NCBI GenBank assembly: GCA_019637635.1
Contig: JAHBVI010000038.1
Span: 1-55,614, forward strand
Reading direction: 5' to 3'
Length of the DNA stretch: 55,614 nt
From: Anaerolineae bacterium
Lineage (GTDB): Bacteria > Chloroflexota > Anaerolineae > Promineifilales > Promineifilaceae
Shown here one piece after another: positions 16,993-26,283 of this stretch. The notes beneath the pieces were generated by a model that ran no database searches, was not told where the DNA came from, and saw only the letters and a list, made by a program, of their open reading frames with translations. Numbering within the stretch: the stretch's first letter is position 1; each line of letters opens with the position of its first letter. A program made the translations under genes and the position numbers.

Positions 16993-17493
16993 ATGGCGAT
17001 ATTAGACCCCTGGACATTGGATTTTGTGAGCAGCAGTGAGGAGCAAACGCTGCGGCTAGGCGTGCGGTTGGGTGAGCTGCTACAACCGGGCGATTTGCTG
17101 TGCCTGTCTGGTGAGCTGGGCGCGGGCAAAACGGCGCTGGCGCGTGGTGTGGGGCGCGGTTGGGGCACCACACTGCGTGTCACCAGCCCCACGTTTGTGG
17201 TGGTAAATGAATATCCGCGCCTGCACGACGGCCGTGTCCTTTACCACCTGGACTGCTACCGGCTGGAAGGTCCCGGTGATGTCTTCACGGCCGGGCTGGA
17301 AGATTTACTGGCCGAACCGAATACGGTGATGGTGGAATGGCCGGAGCGCATTGAAAAATGGCTGCGGCCCGACAGGTTATGGATCACTTTGACCTATGCC
17401 AGTGAAACCCGGCGTAAAATGCAAATAAAAGCACAAGGTGATCGCGCCCAGAAATTATTGGAAGAGTTTAAGAAGAGCGCGTTTGGAGTGTGA
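16993..17493 (+). CDS. tsaE: tRNA threonylcarbamoyladenosine biosynthesis ATPase TsaE
   Basis: A 166-residue P-loop protein with Walker A GELGAGKT (residues 40-47), the LARGVGRGWG helix, TSPTFVVVNEY and the HLDCYRL strand with EWPERI near the end. TsaE drives the TsaB-TsaD complex that makes t6A37 on ANN-decoding tRNAs. It is followed by tsaB and rimI in the same direction; tsaD is not in the window. No SD-like sequence precedes the ATG, consistent with a short leader. Confidence 0.95.
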   Translation: MAILDPWTLDFVSSSEEQTLRLGVRLGELLQPGDLLCLSGELGAGKTALARGVGRGWGTTLRVTSPTFVVVNEYPRLHDGRVLYHLDCYRLEGPGDVFTAGLEDLLAEPNTVMVEWPERIEKWLRPDRLWITLTYASETRRKMQIKAQGDRAQKLLEEFKKSAFGV

Positions 17494-17502
17494 AAATTTG
17501 GC

Positions 17503-17542
17503 GCTGGCGGCCGGTACTAACCACCAGCCACCAACCGCCAGC
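17503..17542. repeat. Inverted repeat GCTGGCGG/CCGCCAGC
   Basis: Arms at 17503-17510 and 17535-17542 in the tsaE-tsaB gap, with ACCACCAGCCACCAACC words in the loop. AAAGGAAAGAGG after it provides the tsaB ribosome-binding site. Confidence 0.55.
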
Positions 17543-17556
17543 TTAAAGGAAAGAGG

Positions 17557-18225
17557 ATGATTCTGGCAATTGACACAGCAACACGATGGTTAGGACTGGC
17601 GCTGCACAGCGGCACGGCTGTACTCGCCGAAAGCGGCTGGCGCTGCCTGAATAACCATACCATCGAACTAACGCCCGCCATCCAACAGATGTTGCACCAG
17701 GCCGGCGCCGCCATGCCTGACCTGACGGGTATTGCTGTGGCCAGGGGGCCGGGTTCCTACACCGGGCTGCGGGTGGGGCTGGCGGTAGCCAAAGGGCTGG
17801 CGCTGGCAAACCAGACGCCGCTCATTGGCGTCTCCACGCTGGATTGCCTGGCGGCGGGCATTGGGCCACAACCGGGCAAACTGATCACCGTGGCCGAAGC
17901 CGGCCGCACCCGCGTATGTACGGCCGTGTACGAATGGCAAACCAACGGCTGGCAGGCCACCCAAACGCCCACCATAGAGGCGTGGGATGAATTATTGGCG
18001 CGGTTGGACGGCGACGGCCGTTACCTGTTTGCCGGAGAAATCACCCCCGAAGCCGTGAAACAAATCCGCACGACGGGCAAGGAGTTCCGCATTGCCCTGC
18101 CCGCCGCCTCTGTGCGCCGCGCCGCTGTGCTGGCCGAAATCGGCTGGCGGCGCCTACGCCAGGGGCAGGTGGATGACGCCGCCTCGTTGGCCCCGCTCTA
18201 TCTCAAAGAGCCGGATGGGCGATAA
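17557..18225 (+). CDS. tsaB: tRNA threonylcarbamoyladenosine biosynthesis protein TsaB
   Basis: A 222-residue ASKHA-fold protein, the usual TsaB length. It starts MILAIDTATRWLGLAL and has the GPGSYTGLRVGLAVAKGLA motif (about residues 65-83). It is the inactive partner that dimerises with TsaD for t6A synthesis in the cytoplasm. The ribosome-binding site AAAGGAAAGAGG precedes the ATG. Order tsaE-tsaB-rimI is standard. Confidence 0.95.
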   Translation: MILAIDTATRWLGLALHSGTAVLAESGWRCLNNHTIELTPAIQQMLHQAGAAMPDLTGIAVARGPGSYTGLRVGLAVAKGLALANQTPLIGVSTLDCLAAGIGPQPGKLITVAEAGRTRVCTAVYEWQTNGWQATQTPTIEAWDELLARLDGDGRYLFAGEITPEAVKQIRTTGKEFRIALPAASVRRAAVLAEIGWRRLRQGQVDDAASLAPLYLKEPDGR

Positions 18226-18236
18226 CGATAAATGGA

Positions 18237-18301
18237 GGGGCGAGGCAGTTGGGTAAAAGGTTAATGTACCAGACTAATTGACGCCCCAACTGCCTCGCCC
18301 C
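18237..18301. repeat. Perfect 17-bp inverted repeat between tsaB and rimI
   Basis: GGGGCGAGGCAGTTGGG at 18237-18253 pairs perfectly with 18285-18301; the loop is 31 bases. No T-run. It separates two genes that are otherwise expected to be co-transcribed. Confidence 0.8.
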
Positions 18302-18318
18302 TGCCTCACCACACACCC

Positions 18319-18849
18319 ATGCTCACCCCGCCCCTACCCTACCACCTGCGCCGGATAACAATGGATGATTTAACGGCCGTTGCCGCCATTGACCGCCTCT
18401 CCTTTCCCACCCCGGCCCGCCCCGGACTGTTTGAACATGAAGTGGATGGGAACAACCTGGCCCATTACCAGGTATTGTGCGCAGATGATCAGGTTATTGG
18501 TTATGCCGGGTATTGGCTGATTGGGGATGAAGTACACATCAGCACCATTGCTGTGCATCCAGAGTGGCGTGGTCAGGGATTGGGCGAACTGCTGCTGCTG
18601 AACCTGCTGCTGCTGGCCTATGCCCACCCCGCCAATATCGTCACGCTGGAAGTGCGCCACACCAATACCGGCGCTCAACAACTTTATCGCAAATACCAGT
18701 TCGAGGTCGTCGGCCGCCGCCGCCGCTATTACCGCGACACGGGCGAGGATGCCCTGATCATGACGGCGCCGCCCCTGGATGCCCGCTATTACCACTATTT
18801 GGAACAACAAAAAGAGCTGCTTTGGCCGCGGCTAAGCGGTGAGGATTGA
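18319..18849 (+). CDS. rimI: GNAT N-acetyltransferase, RimI-like
   Basis: A 176-residue GNAT protein. The acetyl-CoA loop is VHPEWRGQGLGELLLLNLL (about residues 77-95), and LEVRHTNTGAQQLYRKYQFEVVGRRRRYY matches the RimI C-terminal half (catalytic Tyr region). RimI acetylates the N-terminus of ribosomal protein S18 in E. coli; related enzymes are less specific. Its position after tsaB supports the assignment. The C-terminus is some 20 residues longer than the E. coli protein. Confidence 0.88.
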   Translation: MLTPPLPYHLRRITMDDLTAVAAIDRLSFPTPARPGLFEHEVDGNNLAHYQVLCADDQVIGYAGYWLIGDEVHISTIAVHPEWRGQGLGELLLLNLLLLAYAHPANIVTLEVRHTNTGAQQLYRKYQFEVVGRRRRYYRDTGEDALIMTAPPLDARYYHYLEQQKELLWPRLSGED

Positions 18850-18874
18850 CGGCCGTGACCTTGTAAAACGTACT

Positions 18875-19903
18875 ATGATGCAAAACATGAAAATTTTAAT
18901 CACCGGGGGCGCTGGCTTTATTGGCTGCAACAGCGCCGCCCATTTTCTGCAACAAGGCCACACCGTCACCATTTTTGACAATCTCTCGCGCAAAGGCGGG
19001 CCGGCCAACCTGGCCTGGCTGCAAGCGGAATTTGGCGCACGCCTGCGCTTTATTCAAGGGGATATTCGGGAGTATGAGTCATTGGCAACGGCCGTGTCCG
19101 GCAGCGATGTTGTCCTCCATTTAGCCAGCCAGGTGGCCGTCACCACCTCCGTACAAAACCCACGCGAAGATTTTGAGATTAACGCGCTGGGCACCTTCAA
19201 CGTACTGGAAGCGGTGCGCCACCACGCCCCCACCGCCGCCGTCCTCTACGCCAGCACCAATAAAGTATACGGCGGCATGGAAGCAGCACGAGTAGAATTG
19301 CAGGCCAACCGTTATGGTTACGCTGAGTACCCACACGGCATCCCCGAAAGCTACCCGCTAGACTTCCACTCCCCGTATGGCTGCTCCAAAGGGGCCGGCG
19401 ACCAATACACGCGGGACTATGCCCGCATCTATGGGTTGCGGACGTTGGTTTTTCGCCAATCGTGCATCTATGGCCGCAGGCAATTTGGCGTGGAGGATCA
19501 GGGTTGGGTGGCGCACTTTGTCATTGCCACGGTGATGAACCGGCCTATCAGCATTTATGGCGACGGCCGTCAGGTCCGCGACCTGCTGCATGTGTCCGAC
19601 CTGATTCGCGCTTATGAGCATGGCATTGAGAAGATAGAGGAACTCAAGGGGCAGGCATTCAATATCGGCGGGGGGCCAGACAACACCCTTTCTATCTGGA
19701 GCGAATTTGGGCCGCTGTTGGCCGAACTATCCGGGCACGAAATCCCGGTGCAGTGGGGCGATTGGCGGCCCGGCGATCAGCGCGTCTTCATCGCCGACAT
19801 TCGCAAAGCCGTTGAGCGACTTGGCTGGCAACCCACCATTTCCCCCGCCGCCGGCATCCGCGACCTGTATGCCTGGGTTACCGCCAACCCGGACTTGTTT
19901 TAG
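18875..19903 (+). CDS. NAD-dependent sugar epimerase, CDP-paratose 2-epimerase-like
   Basis: A 342-residue extended SDR. The nucleotide-binding GGAGFIG follows the start; the catalytic YGCSK tetrad lies in SPYGCSKGAGDQYTRDY. FRQSCIYGRRQFGVEDQGW matches CDP-paratose 2-epimerase (RfbE/Tyv), which interconverts CDP-paratose and CDP-tyvelose for surface polysaccharide. Other CDP-sugar genes are not adjacent, so the precise substrate remains probable. ATGs at 18875, 18878 and 18887 are all possible; the last gives the family-typical MKILITGG start. No clear ribosome-binding site is seen. Confidence 0.85.
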   Translation: MMQNMKILITGGAGFIGCNSAAHFLQQGHTVTIFDNLSRKGGPANLAWLQAEFGARLRFIQGDIREYESLATAVSGSDVVLHLASQVAVTTSVQNPREDFEINALGTFNVLEAVRHHAPTAAVLYASTNKVYGGMEAARVELQANRYGYAEYPHGIPESYPLDFHSPYGCSKGAGDQYTRDYARIYGLRTLVFRQSCIYGRRQFGVEDQGWVAHFVIATVMNRPISIYGDGRQVRDLLHVSDLIRAYEHGIEKIEELKGQAFNIGGGPDNTLSIWSEFGPLLAELSGHEIPVQWGDWRPGDQRVFIADIRKAVERLGWQPTISPAAGIRDLYAWVTANPDLF

Positions 19904-19928
19904 TGGCTGATGGCTGGCACCAGCCTCC

Positions 19929-20300
19929 TCACGCTATCCCCAAAATTTCAGACACCATTGCCGACAGCTCACGCGGCAAAAATGGTTTGTTCATATAGGC
20001 TACATTTTGCAAGTGGCCAATCAGCCGGTGGGTGGGGTTTGTAAACGCGGTTAATACCAGCACCTTTGGCTTTTGAATTTCCAGTTTGCTCATGCTTTGC
20101 AGCACATCCCAGCCATTCATATCTGGCAAAGAAATATCCAGAATAACCAGCGCCGGTTGACTGCGGCCAATAAGGGCTATGGCCTCGCGGCCGGTAGCCG
20201 CGTGATGTAGTTCAATGGGTAACTGCCGCAGAGACGCCCGAATAATCTGATATATTCCGAAATCGTCCTCTACGCTAACAACACAAAATAGGGAAGTCAT
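19929..20300 (-). CDS. Single-domain response regulator
   Basis: A 123-residue receiver domain with no output domain. Acidic pocket in VEDD near the N-terminus, phosphoacceptor Asp in LVILDISLPDMNGWDVL, switch Thr in VLTAFT and conserved Lys in NKPF. The ATG complementary to 20298-20300 (MTSLFCVVSVEDD) is preferred over an upstream start that would read word-repeat DNA. It probably relays phosphate to or from a partner kinase; the sensor kinase at 23413-26202 is a candidate, but they are not adjacent. Confidence 0.9.
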   Translation of the reverse strand: MTSLFCVVSVEDDFGIYQIIRASLRQLPIELHHAATGREAIALIGRSQPALVILDISLPDMNGWDVLQSMSKLEIQKPKVLVLTAFTNPTHRLIGHLQNVAYMNKPFLPRELSAMVSEILGIA

Positions 20301-20401
20301 GAAGCCATCAGAGTTGAGATCGAGAGATTGAGCGATTGCGAAATTGGTTTCTCGCAATCTTGAATACAGAGTATCTATACAGGTGTATTGACCCCTATCT
20401 T

Positions 20402-20468
20402 AACCTTCCCCCTGGGAAGGGGAAGGAATCACCCCCTCTCCCTTGAGGGAGAGGGCTGGGGTGAGGGT
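20402..20468. repeat. Intergenic palindromic run CCCTCTCCCTTGAGGGAGAGGG
   Basis: Two nested palindromes: CCTTCCCCCTGGGAAGGGGAAGG at 20404-20426 and CCCTCTCCCTTGAGGGAGAGGG near 20434-20455, upstream of the response regulator. A widespread type of bacterial intergenic palindrome. The remainder of 20301-20563 holds no gene that I can support. Confidence 0.65.
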
Positions 20469-20563
20469 GTAAATAGCCCACCTGAATATTTACAATACAG
20501 ATACCAAAGTTTACCTCAACTTTTATGAAGCGGGTAAAGTTGGGTAAACAAGCGGTTGGGTAG

Positions 20564-21145
20564 CTAATTGCGCCAAAAACCAAGCGGATATTTGTACCAG
20601 AGATAATAAGTGGCGGCAGCCCATCCCAATGCGGAACAAACGACAAACGTCACGGCCGTGATCCTTTCCCAGGTAATGCCCCCCATTCCCAACACGGCCG
20701 TCAATACCAGACTCAGCGCCATGCCAATCAGCCCCAGCATAACGCCCACCACAGCCCCCAAAGCAAGCGCCCCCATTCGCCGCCCCTGGCGGTGTCTTTG
20801 CGGCTGCAAACAAGCCCGCAACCCATTGGGCAATTTGTCCAGGTCGGTGGTTGGGTCAATCTGGTAGCGTTGGATAAGGTCATAGACCTGCCCACGGCGG
20901 TGGGCATCGTTGATGCTGGTCAGCAGGAGATAAAGTTCCCCCTGGTGCGGCCATACATAATTGCTCAAAGATGGATTGACCTGGATGGCTTGCTCTATCT
21001 GTTGGCGCAAGGTTGGCTGCAAAATACGCACCACCTGCCGCTGCTCCAGCAGAAAATCAACATTGGCATCTGCGGCCAGTGCTTGCTGCCGTGGAAATAA
21101 CCCCGAATCGTTCATACTATCTGGTCTAAATTGCCCAATTTCCAT
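20564..21145 (-). CDS. Hypothetical membrane protein
   Basis: A 193-residue protein that I do not recognise. The N-terminal 130 residues are soluble and helical (QQIEQAIQVNPSLSNYVWP), followed by two hydrophobic helices (about residues 131-155 and 162-183), so it is likely a C-terminally anchored membrane protein. The first in-frame ATG is complementary to 21143-21145. It sits between the response regulator and an ABC-F gene on the same strand, each separated by palindromic repeats. Confidence 0.6.
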   Translation of the reverse strand: MEIGQFRPDSMNDSGLFPRQQALAADANVDFLLEQRQVVRILQPTLRQQIEQAIQVNPSLSNYVWPHQGELYLLLTSINDAHRRGQVYDLIQRYQIDPTTDLDKLPNGLRACLQPQRHRQGRRMGALALGAVVGVMLGLIGMALSLVLTAVLGMGGITWERITAVTFVVCSALGWAAATYYLWYKYPLGFWRN

Positions 21146-21259
21146 CACTTGCCACTGCTGATTCCAATACAGTTATGTGCTGCGCCCATTATCAGACAAG
21201 CACAGGCATAGGTCAACGGGACAATTGTGCCAGGGAGCGGGGATTTTGTGTACCGCACG

Positions 21260-21319
21260 TGCCAGGCAAGGGGCTGTGCGGCATTGGTCTATTAAAATGG
21301 TTCTGCCCCTTGCCTGGCA
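21260..21319. repeat. Inverted repeat TGCCAGGCAAGGGGC
   Basis: Perfect 15-bp arms at 21260-21274 and 21305-21319, just after the ABC-F stop. A related TGCCAGGCAC hairpin is at 48615-48675. Confidence 0.8.
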
Positions 21320-21339
21320 TGACTTATCAAGATGCCATC

Positions 21340-23364
21340 TTACGCCAGCAATTCATCCAACACGGCCGTCAGCCGTTCCCATTCTGCCTGGGCGGTCGCC
21401 TGCTCCTGGCGCAGACCGTCCACCGCCTGGCCGGTTGCCAACGCCTGTTCTATATCGTGCGCCAATTGGGCCAGCCAGGCTTCCGTTTCTTCAAGCTGCT
21501 CTTGCACTTCCCGCAGATGCCGCCCGCGCTGGCGGCGTTCCTGTTTGCTCAGGCGAACCGGTGGGGCTGTTTTGACCTCTTCAATCCAATCTAATGAAGG
21601 GGTCGCTTTTTCAGCGGTGGGCAGGGCTACTTTGGTGGGCACGGCCGTCGCCGCTGTCCCGGCGCGCCCGGCCAGGAATGCCTGGTATGGGCCATCGAAC
21701 ACGTGCAAACGGCCGTCGCGCAGTTCCCATATTTGCGTCGCCAGCCGATCCACCAGATACCGGTCATGGGAAACCAGGATAATGGCACCGTCGAACTGTT
21801 CCAGCACCGTTTGCAGCACTTCTTGGGAGGGAATATCCAGATGATTGGTGGGTTCATCCAGCAGCAAAAAGTTGGCCCCGGCCAGGGCCAGCAGCGCCAG
21901 CGCCAGCCGCCCCCGTTCGCCGCCGCTCAAGTCGCTCACCTGCTTAAACACATCATCACCGCGAAACAGGTAGGGGGCCAGAAAATTGCGCGCCTTTTCC
22001 ACGGGCATCGGCTGGCGGGCCATGAGTTCATCAATCACCCGGCGGTTCAGGTTGAGCTGCTCGTGCCCCTGGGCAAAATAGCCGTGTATCAGGCCATCGC
22101 CAAACCGCAGTTTTCCCTTGAGCGGGGCCAATTCCCCCATGAGCGTGCGCAGAAAAGTGCTTTTGCCGCTGCCGTTAGGCCCAATCAGCGCCGCACATTC
22201 CCGCCGCTTCAGGTGCAGATCATCACTGGCAAACAGAGGCGCGCCAGAGTACCCAATTTCCAGCCGTTTGCTGCGCAGCACAAAACGGCCGCTGCGCTGT
22301 TCTGGCTTCAGGCGGATGTGCATCTGCGGTTGGCGGGGCGTGGGCGGCGGCAGGTCTCGCAGCCGCTGCGCAGCTTCATTCACGCTGAGAGTACGCACAC
22401 GCTCGCCAATGTGCAGCCAGCTTTGGCCGGGCACGGCCGTAGCCCCATACGTCTCCAGCAGCACAATATCCCGCGTCAGCCGCTTTAATTTGCCTTTGGC
22501 AATGTCACTTTTGCCCCCGGCGATATTTTTGCGCACAAAGTCCAGTTCCGTTTCCAGCCGCTCTTTTTCGGCCTGGAATTGGGCGGTGGCGTAAGCCCAG
22601 GCGCGTTCGCGCTGTTCAATGTATTGGCTGTAGCTTCCTTTGTAGCTGTGCAATTGATCGGGCGTCAGTTCCCAGATGTGTGTCACCACCCGATCCAGAA
22701 AGTAGCGATCATGGCTGACGATGAGCAGCGCCCCCGGCCACTGGCGCAGCGTATTTTCCAACCATTCTACGGCCGTGACGTCCAGGTGGTTTGTTGGCTC
22801 ATCTAATATCAACAAAGCCGGTTGTTCCAGCAGCAGCCGCCCCAACAACACGCGCGTTTTCTGCCCGCCGCTGAGGTGGGCCAGCGGCGTCTGCCAGCTT
22901 TCCGGCGGAAACCCCAGCCCCAGCAGCACCCGCTTAATCTCCTGTTGATAGTGGTAGCCGCCGCCAATGTCATACGCTTCCTGGACACGGCCGTATTCAG
23001 CCAACACCGCTTCCGTCACCTCACCCGCCGCCATTTGCGCTTCCAACGCCCGCAGCGCCGCTTCCTGCGCTGTCAGAGTGACAAAAACGGTCAACATTTC
23101 CTCGTAAATGGTGTTGTCTTGCCCGGCAAAGGTGAGGACCGCTTCCTGCTGCAAATATCCCAACCTCAGGTCAGGGACGCGGCTGATCTGCCCTTCCCTG
23201 GCCTCTTGCTGCCCGGCCAAAATTTGCAGCAGCGTGGTTTTGCCGCAGCCGTTGGGGCCAACCAGCCCCACCCGCTCTCTGGCTTGCAGGCGCAGATCAA
23301 TCTCTTCAAATATATCCTCGGCGCCAAATGATTGCGCCAGACCTTTGGCTTGTAGAAGAATCAT
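21340..23364 (-). CDS. ABC-F family ATPase
   Basis: A 674-residue soluble protein with two ABC domains and no membrane helices. Walker A motifs: GPNGCGKTT (36-44) and GPNGSGKST (about 390). Both signatures (LSGGQKTR, LSGGERGR) and both LLILDEPTNHLD-type Walker B motifs are present. A charged linker between domains and a C-terminal coiled coil (about residues 590-674) match the Uup/YdiF branch. ABC-F proteins act on the ribosome in translation or antibiotic protection. Which subgroup this is cannot be fixed by eye. Confidence 0.93.
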   Translation of the reverse strand: MILLQAKGLAQSFGAEDIFEEIDLRLQARERVGLVGPNGCGKTTLLQILAGQQEAREGQISRVPDLRLGYLQQEAVLTFAGQDNTIYEEMLTVFVTLTAQEAALRALEAQMAAGEVTEAVLAEYGRVQEAYDIGGGYHYQQEIKRVLLGLGFPPESWQTPLAHLSGGQKTRVLLGRLLLEQPALLILDEPTNHLDVTAVEWLENTLRQWPGALLIVSHDRYFLDRVVTHIWELTPDQLHSYKGSYSQYIEQRERAWAYATAQFQAEKERLETELDFVRKNIAGGKSDIAKGKLKRLTRDIVLLETYGATAVPGQSWLHIGERVRTLSVNEAAQRLRDLPPPTPRQPQMHIRLKPEQRSGRFVLRSKRLEIGYSGAPLFASDDLHLKRRECAALIGPNGSGKSTFLRTLMGELAPLKGKLRFGDGLIHGYFAQGHEQLNLNRRVIDELMARQPMPVEKARNFLAPYLFRGDDVFKQVSDLSGGERGRLALALLALAGANFLLLDEPTNHLDIPSQEVLQTVLEQFDGAIILVSHDRYLVDRLATQIWELRDGRLHVFDGPYQAFLAGRAGTAATAVPTKVALPTAEKATPSLDWIEEVKTAPPVRLSKQERRQRGRHLREVQEQLEETEAWLAQLAHDIEQALATGQAVDGLRQEQATAQAEWERLTAVLDELLA

Positions 23365-23370
23365 GGCTGC

Positions 23371-23427
23371 GAATTGTCAGTGAGCAATGGCCAATTGTCA
23401 ATTGGGCAATTGTCAATTCGGCAATTT
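23371..23427. repeat. Word repeat CAATTGTCAATT
   Basis: Tandem units GCCAATTGTCAATTGGGC and GTCAATTCGGCAATT form an imperfect palindrome between the sensor-kinase stop and the ABC-F start. The kinase stop (TGA complementary to 23413-23415) is within it. Confidence 0.7.
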
Positions 23428-26202
23428 CCCCGTCTCCACCTGTTTGATGGGCAAGGTGACAATGAAGGTGGCGCCGGCGCCGGGCTGACTGGTGGCGGTA
23501 ATGGCGCCGCCGTGCTGCTCCACAATCAGGCGGCAAATGGCCAGACCAATGCCGGTGCCTTCATATTCGGTACGGCCGTGCAGCCGCTGAAACAGCGTGA
23601 AGATACGATTCAGATACCGCTCGTCAAACCCAATGCCGTTATCTTGCACCACAAGCTGGCAGAGATTATCGGCCAACTTTTCGCCAGAAATGTGGATGAC
23701 CGGGGGTTCATCCGATTTGCGGTATTTGAGGGCATTGTTGAGCAGGTTCAGAAACAACTGCTGCATTTGGGTGGCATTTGCCTGAATGGTGGGCAGCGGG
23801 GTGAGATGGACACGGCCGTTGACTGCCTCAATGGACCCTGCCAAATCTGCCAACAATTGCTCAACCATTTGCGTCAGATTCACCCACACAAATGGCTCAG
23901 AATGGGTAAGCACCCGTGAAAACGTCAGCAAATCTCCGATTAACAATTGCATACGCCCGGCGGCGCTCTGCATCCGGGCCAGATAATCTTGCCCCCGCGC
24001 ATCTAGCACAGCCGCATAACTGGCCGTCAACCGGTCGCTAAACATTTGAATCTTCCGCAGCGGCTCCTGCAAATCATGGGAGGAAACATACGCCAGATTC
24101 TGCAATTCCCGATTACTGCGTTCCAATTCGGCCGTGTAGATTTGCAGCCGCTCTTCGGCGTTGCGGCGCTCTAAAATCTCCTGGCGCGCGGCTTCATACA
24201 AACGGGCATTTTCAATCGCCACCGCCAACTGGGCGGCAATGGCTTGCAGAGTAAACAGGTCATCTTCGTCAAAGGCATGAACCTGCACACTTTGGGCATC
24301 TAACACACCCATCACCACCCCTTTTAACTCAATCGGCACAGCCACCTCGGCGCGTGTCTCCATTTTGCTCAGTTCGGCATGGTAGCGTGGCTCCAACGAC
24401 ACGTCCGGCGCTAACAACGCTACACCATGTTGGGCTACCCAACCGGTGATCCCCTGCCCCAGTTTCAAGCGCGCCACCCCCTCCATCTCTTGCAGCGAGG
24501 GCAGCGAGGTGGCCCGCAGAACCACATACTCGCCCTCTACCAGGCGGATGACCACATTGTAATAGGCAAAGGTGCTGCTGATCAGGTTCACCGATTCGTG
24601 CAGCAGATCATCCAGCGCCAGAATAGCCGTCGCCCGGCGGCCTATCCGCACAATCAATTCCAGGCTAGAAGCGCGCGCCCGCAGTTCGGCTTCCGCCTGC
24701 TTACGCTGGCTGAAATCCTGTTTAATAGCGATAAAGTGGGTGATGTTGCCTTCCTGATCCCAGACCGGCGTCACCGTCATTTCTTCGGCATAAAAGGAGC
24801 CATCCTTGCGCCGGTTTGTAAATTCACCCTGCCATTTTTCGCCACGCTGCATGGTTTGCCAGATGGCTTCGCGCAAAGGGCTTTCACCGTTCTCGCCATA
24901 GACCTGGCCGATATGCTGGCCGGCAATATCCGCCAGGTCGTAACCGGTAAGCCGGGTATATGCCGGATTTACCCATTCAATTTGCCCCTTCTGATCGGTG
25001 ATGAGAATGCCGGTGGGCGCGGCCGCCAGGGCGCTGGATTGCAATTGCAATTGCTTCTCGGCCGTTTTGCGGCTGGTAATATCGCGGCCGATGGCATTGA
25101 TGTAGTTCACATTGCCGTACAAATCATAATGAACATTAAGCGACCAGAGGATATCGAAAACAGCGCCCGTTTTGCTAACCTGGCGGTTTTCAAAAGTGAC
25201 ATGGGCCACATGCCCCCGGATCCATTCCAAAAAGCCCATTTCGGTGCGTTCCTGGTCATCCGGGTGCAGGAAACTAAAGGCCGAGTATCCAACCAGCGAT
25301 TCCTGTGATAGACCATAAATTTGTTCGGCGGCGTGGTTCACGTAGATGAACTGCCCACTTCTGTCTATTTGCACAATGAGGTCGTGGCTGCCTTCCACGA
25401 AGTCGCGGTATTTTTCTTCACTCTGGCGCAGAGCGGCTTCGGTCAGGCGTTGTTCGGCGATACGTTGGGTGAGGTCTTGCACCATTTCTTGAAGCTGTTG
25501 GATCAGGCTATTAACGCTGTGCTGCAAGTCACCAATTTCGTCATCTTGAATGGGCGGGGCAATGCGAACTGACAGGCGTCCGGTTTGAGCAATGTGGAGT
25601 ACCTGGCGCACGGCCGTGACCCGCCGCAACGCCAACCGGTCAACGGCCAGGAATAAAATGAGGGATGTTAACCCCAAAACCAGCATGGCGCTGGCGCCAA
25701 TGGTTACGAGCAGCCGGGCTTCTTCGGCCTGATTCCAGGCGGTGGACGCCTGCACATAGACATAAAAGAACGGTCGTGAGCCATCGCCGCTCAAGATGGG
25801 TACCACGCTGGCTACTTCATTGGCCCCTCGTAGAATGATGCCGCCGGGATTCTCAGTTGTGAACCAGTCGGCATTCAACCCCGTCATCTGTGTCACCTGC
25901 ATGCCAATCATCTCCCGGTCAATGGCATAAATGATGGCGTTGTTGTTGGAGACTACAAAGGCGTTTGCTACCGGCGCGCCAACCAGATGCTCAATGGTGG
26001 CCCGGTCATTAAACATGGTCAGGTTTGCCCGGTTTGTTTCCACAATAGCCGCCGGTATAAGCAGGCGAGATTCCATATCTGCTTGAAAATGGGCCGAAAA
26101 TTGACGCATCAGCAGCGAACCAACCAGGGCCAGGACTAGCAGTTCTACCAGGATGATGGTAGCGCCTATTTTGAACGTGAGACGGCGATAAAATGGTCGC
26201 AT
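23413..26202 (-). CDS. Membrane sensor histidine kinase with HAMP, two PAS and a GAF domain
   Basis: A 929-residue sensor: TM1 (about 12-33), extracytoplasmic domain (35-165), TM2 (166-188), HAMP-like linker (190-245), PAS1 (265-380), PAS2 (388-505), GAF (520-665), dimerisation helix with the phospho-His in YVSSHDLQEPLRKI (about 705) and the ATP-binding domain with VVQDNGIGFDERY and GTGIGLAICR. It should sense a signal outside and inside the cell and phosphorylate a response regulator. The DLQEPLR box is typical of phytochrome-like kinases, though no chromophore Cys is evident. The C-terminal residues LPN-stop lie in a word repeat. Confidence 0.93.
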   Translation of the reverse strand: MRPFYRRLTFKIGATIILVELLVLALVGSLLMRQFSAHFQADMESRLLIPAAIVETNRANLTMFNDRATIEHLVGAPVANAFVVSNNNAIIYAIDREMIGMQVTQMTGLNADWFTTENPGGIILRGANEVASVVPILSGDGSRPFFYVYVQASTAWNQAEEARLLVTIGASAMLVLGLTSLILFLAVDRLALRRVTAVRQVLHIAQTGRLSVRIAPPIQDDEIGDLQHSVNSLIQQLQEMVQDLTQRIAEQRLTEAALRQSEEKYRDFVEGSHDLIVQIDRSGQFIYVNHAAEQIYGLSQESLVGYSAFSFLHPDDQERTEMGFLEWIRGHVAHVTFENRQVSKTGAVFDILWSLNVHYDLYGNVNYINAIGRDITSRKTAEKQLQLQSSALAAAPTGILITDQKGQIEWVNPAYTRLTGYDLADIAGQHIGQVYGENGESPLREAIWQTMQRGEKWQGEFTNRRKDGSFYAEEMTVTPVWDQEGNITHFIAIKQDFSQRKQAEAELRARASSLELIVRIGRRATAILALDDLLHESVNLISSTFAYYNVVIRLVEGEYVVLRATSLPSLQEMEGVARLKLGQGITGWVAQHGVALLAPDVSLEPRYHAELSKMETRAEVAVPIELKGVVMGVLDAQSVQVHAFDEDDLFTLQAIAAQLAVAIENARLYEAARQEILERRNAEERLQIYTAELERSNRELQNLAYVSSHDLQEPLRKIQMFSDRLTASYAAVLDARGQDYLARMQSAAGRMQLLIGDLLTFSRVLTHSEPFVWVNLTQMVEQLLADLAGSIEAVNGRVHLTPLPTIQANATQMQQLFLNLLNNALKYRKSDEPPVIHISGEKLADNLCQLVVQDNGIGFDERYLNRIFTLFQRLHGRTEYEGTGIGLAICRLIVEQHGGAITATSQPGAGATFIVTLPIKQVETGKLPN

Positions 26203-26220
26203 GTGAGCGGGGTCTAAATT

Positions 26221-26283
26221 TAAGAGGAGATAGGGAGATAGGGAGATTGGGAGATTGACAATCTCCTAATCTCTAATCTCCCA
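26221..26283. repeat. Word-repeat hairpin, GGGAGATTGGGAGATTG family
   Basis: Direct GGGAGATAGGGAGATTGG words on one side, inverted AATCTCCTAATCTCTAATC on the other. It spans the stop codon and last three codons of the FAD oxidase gene (L-G-D-stop). Confidence 0.8.
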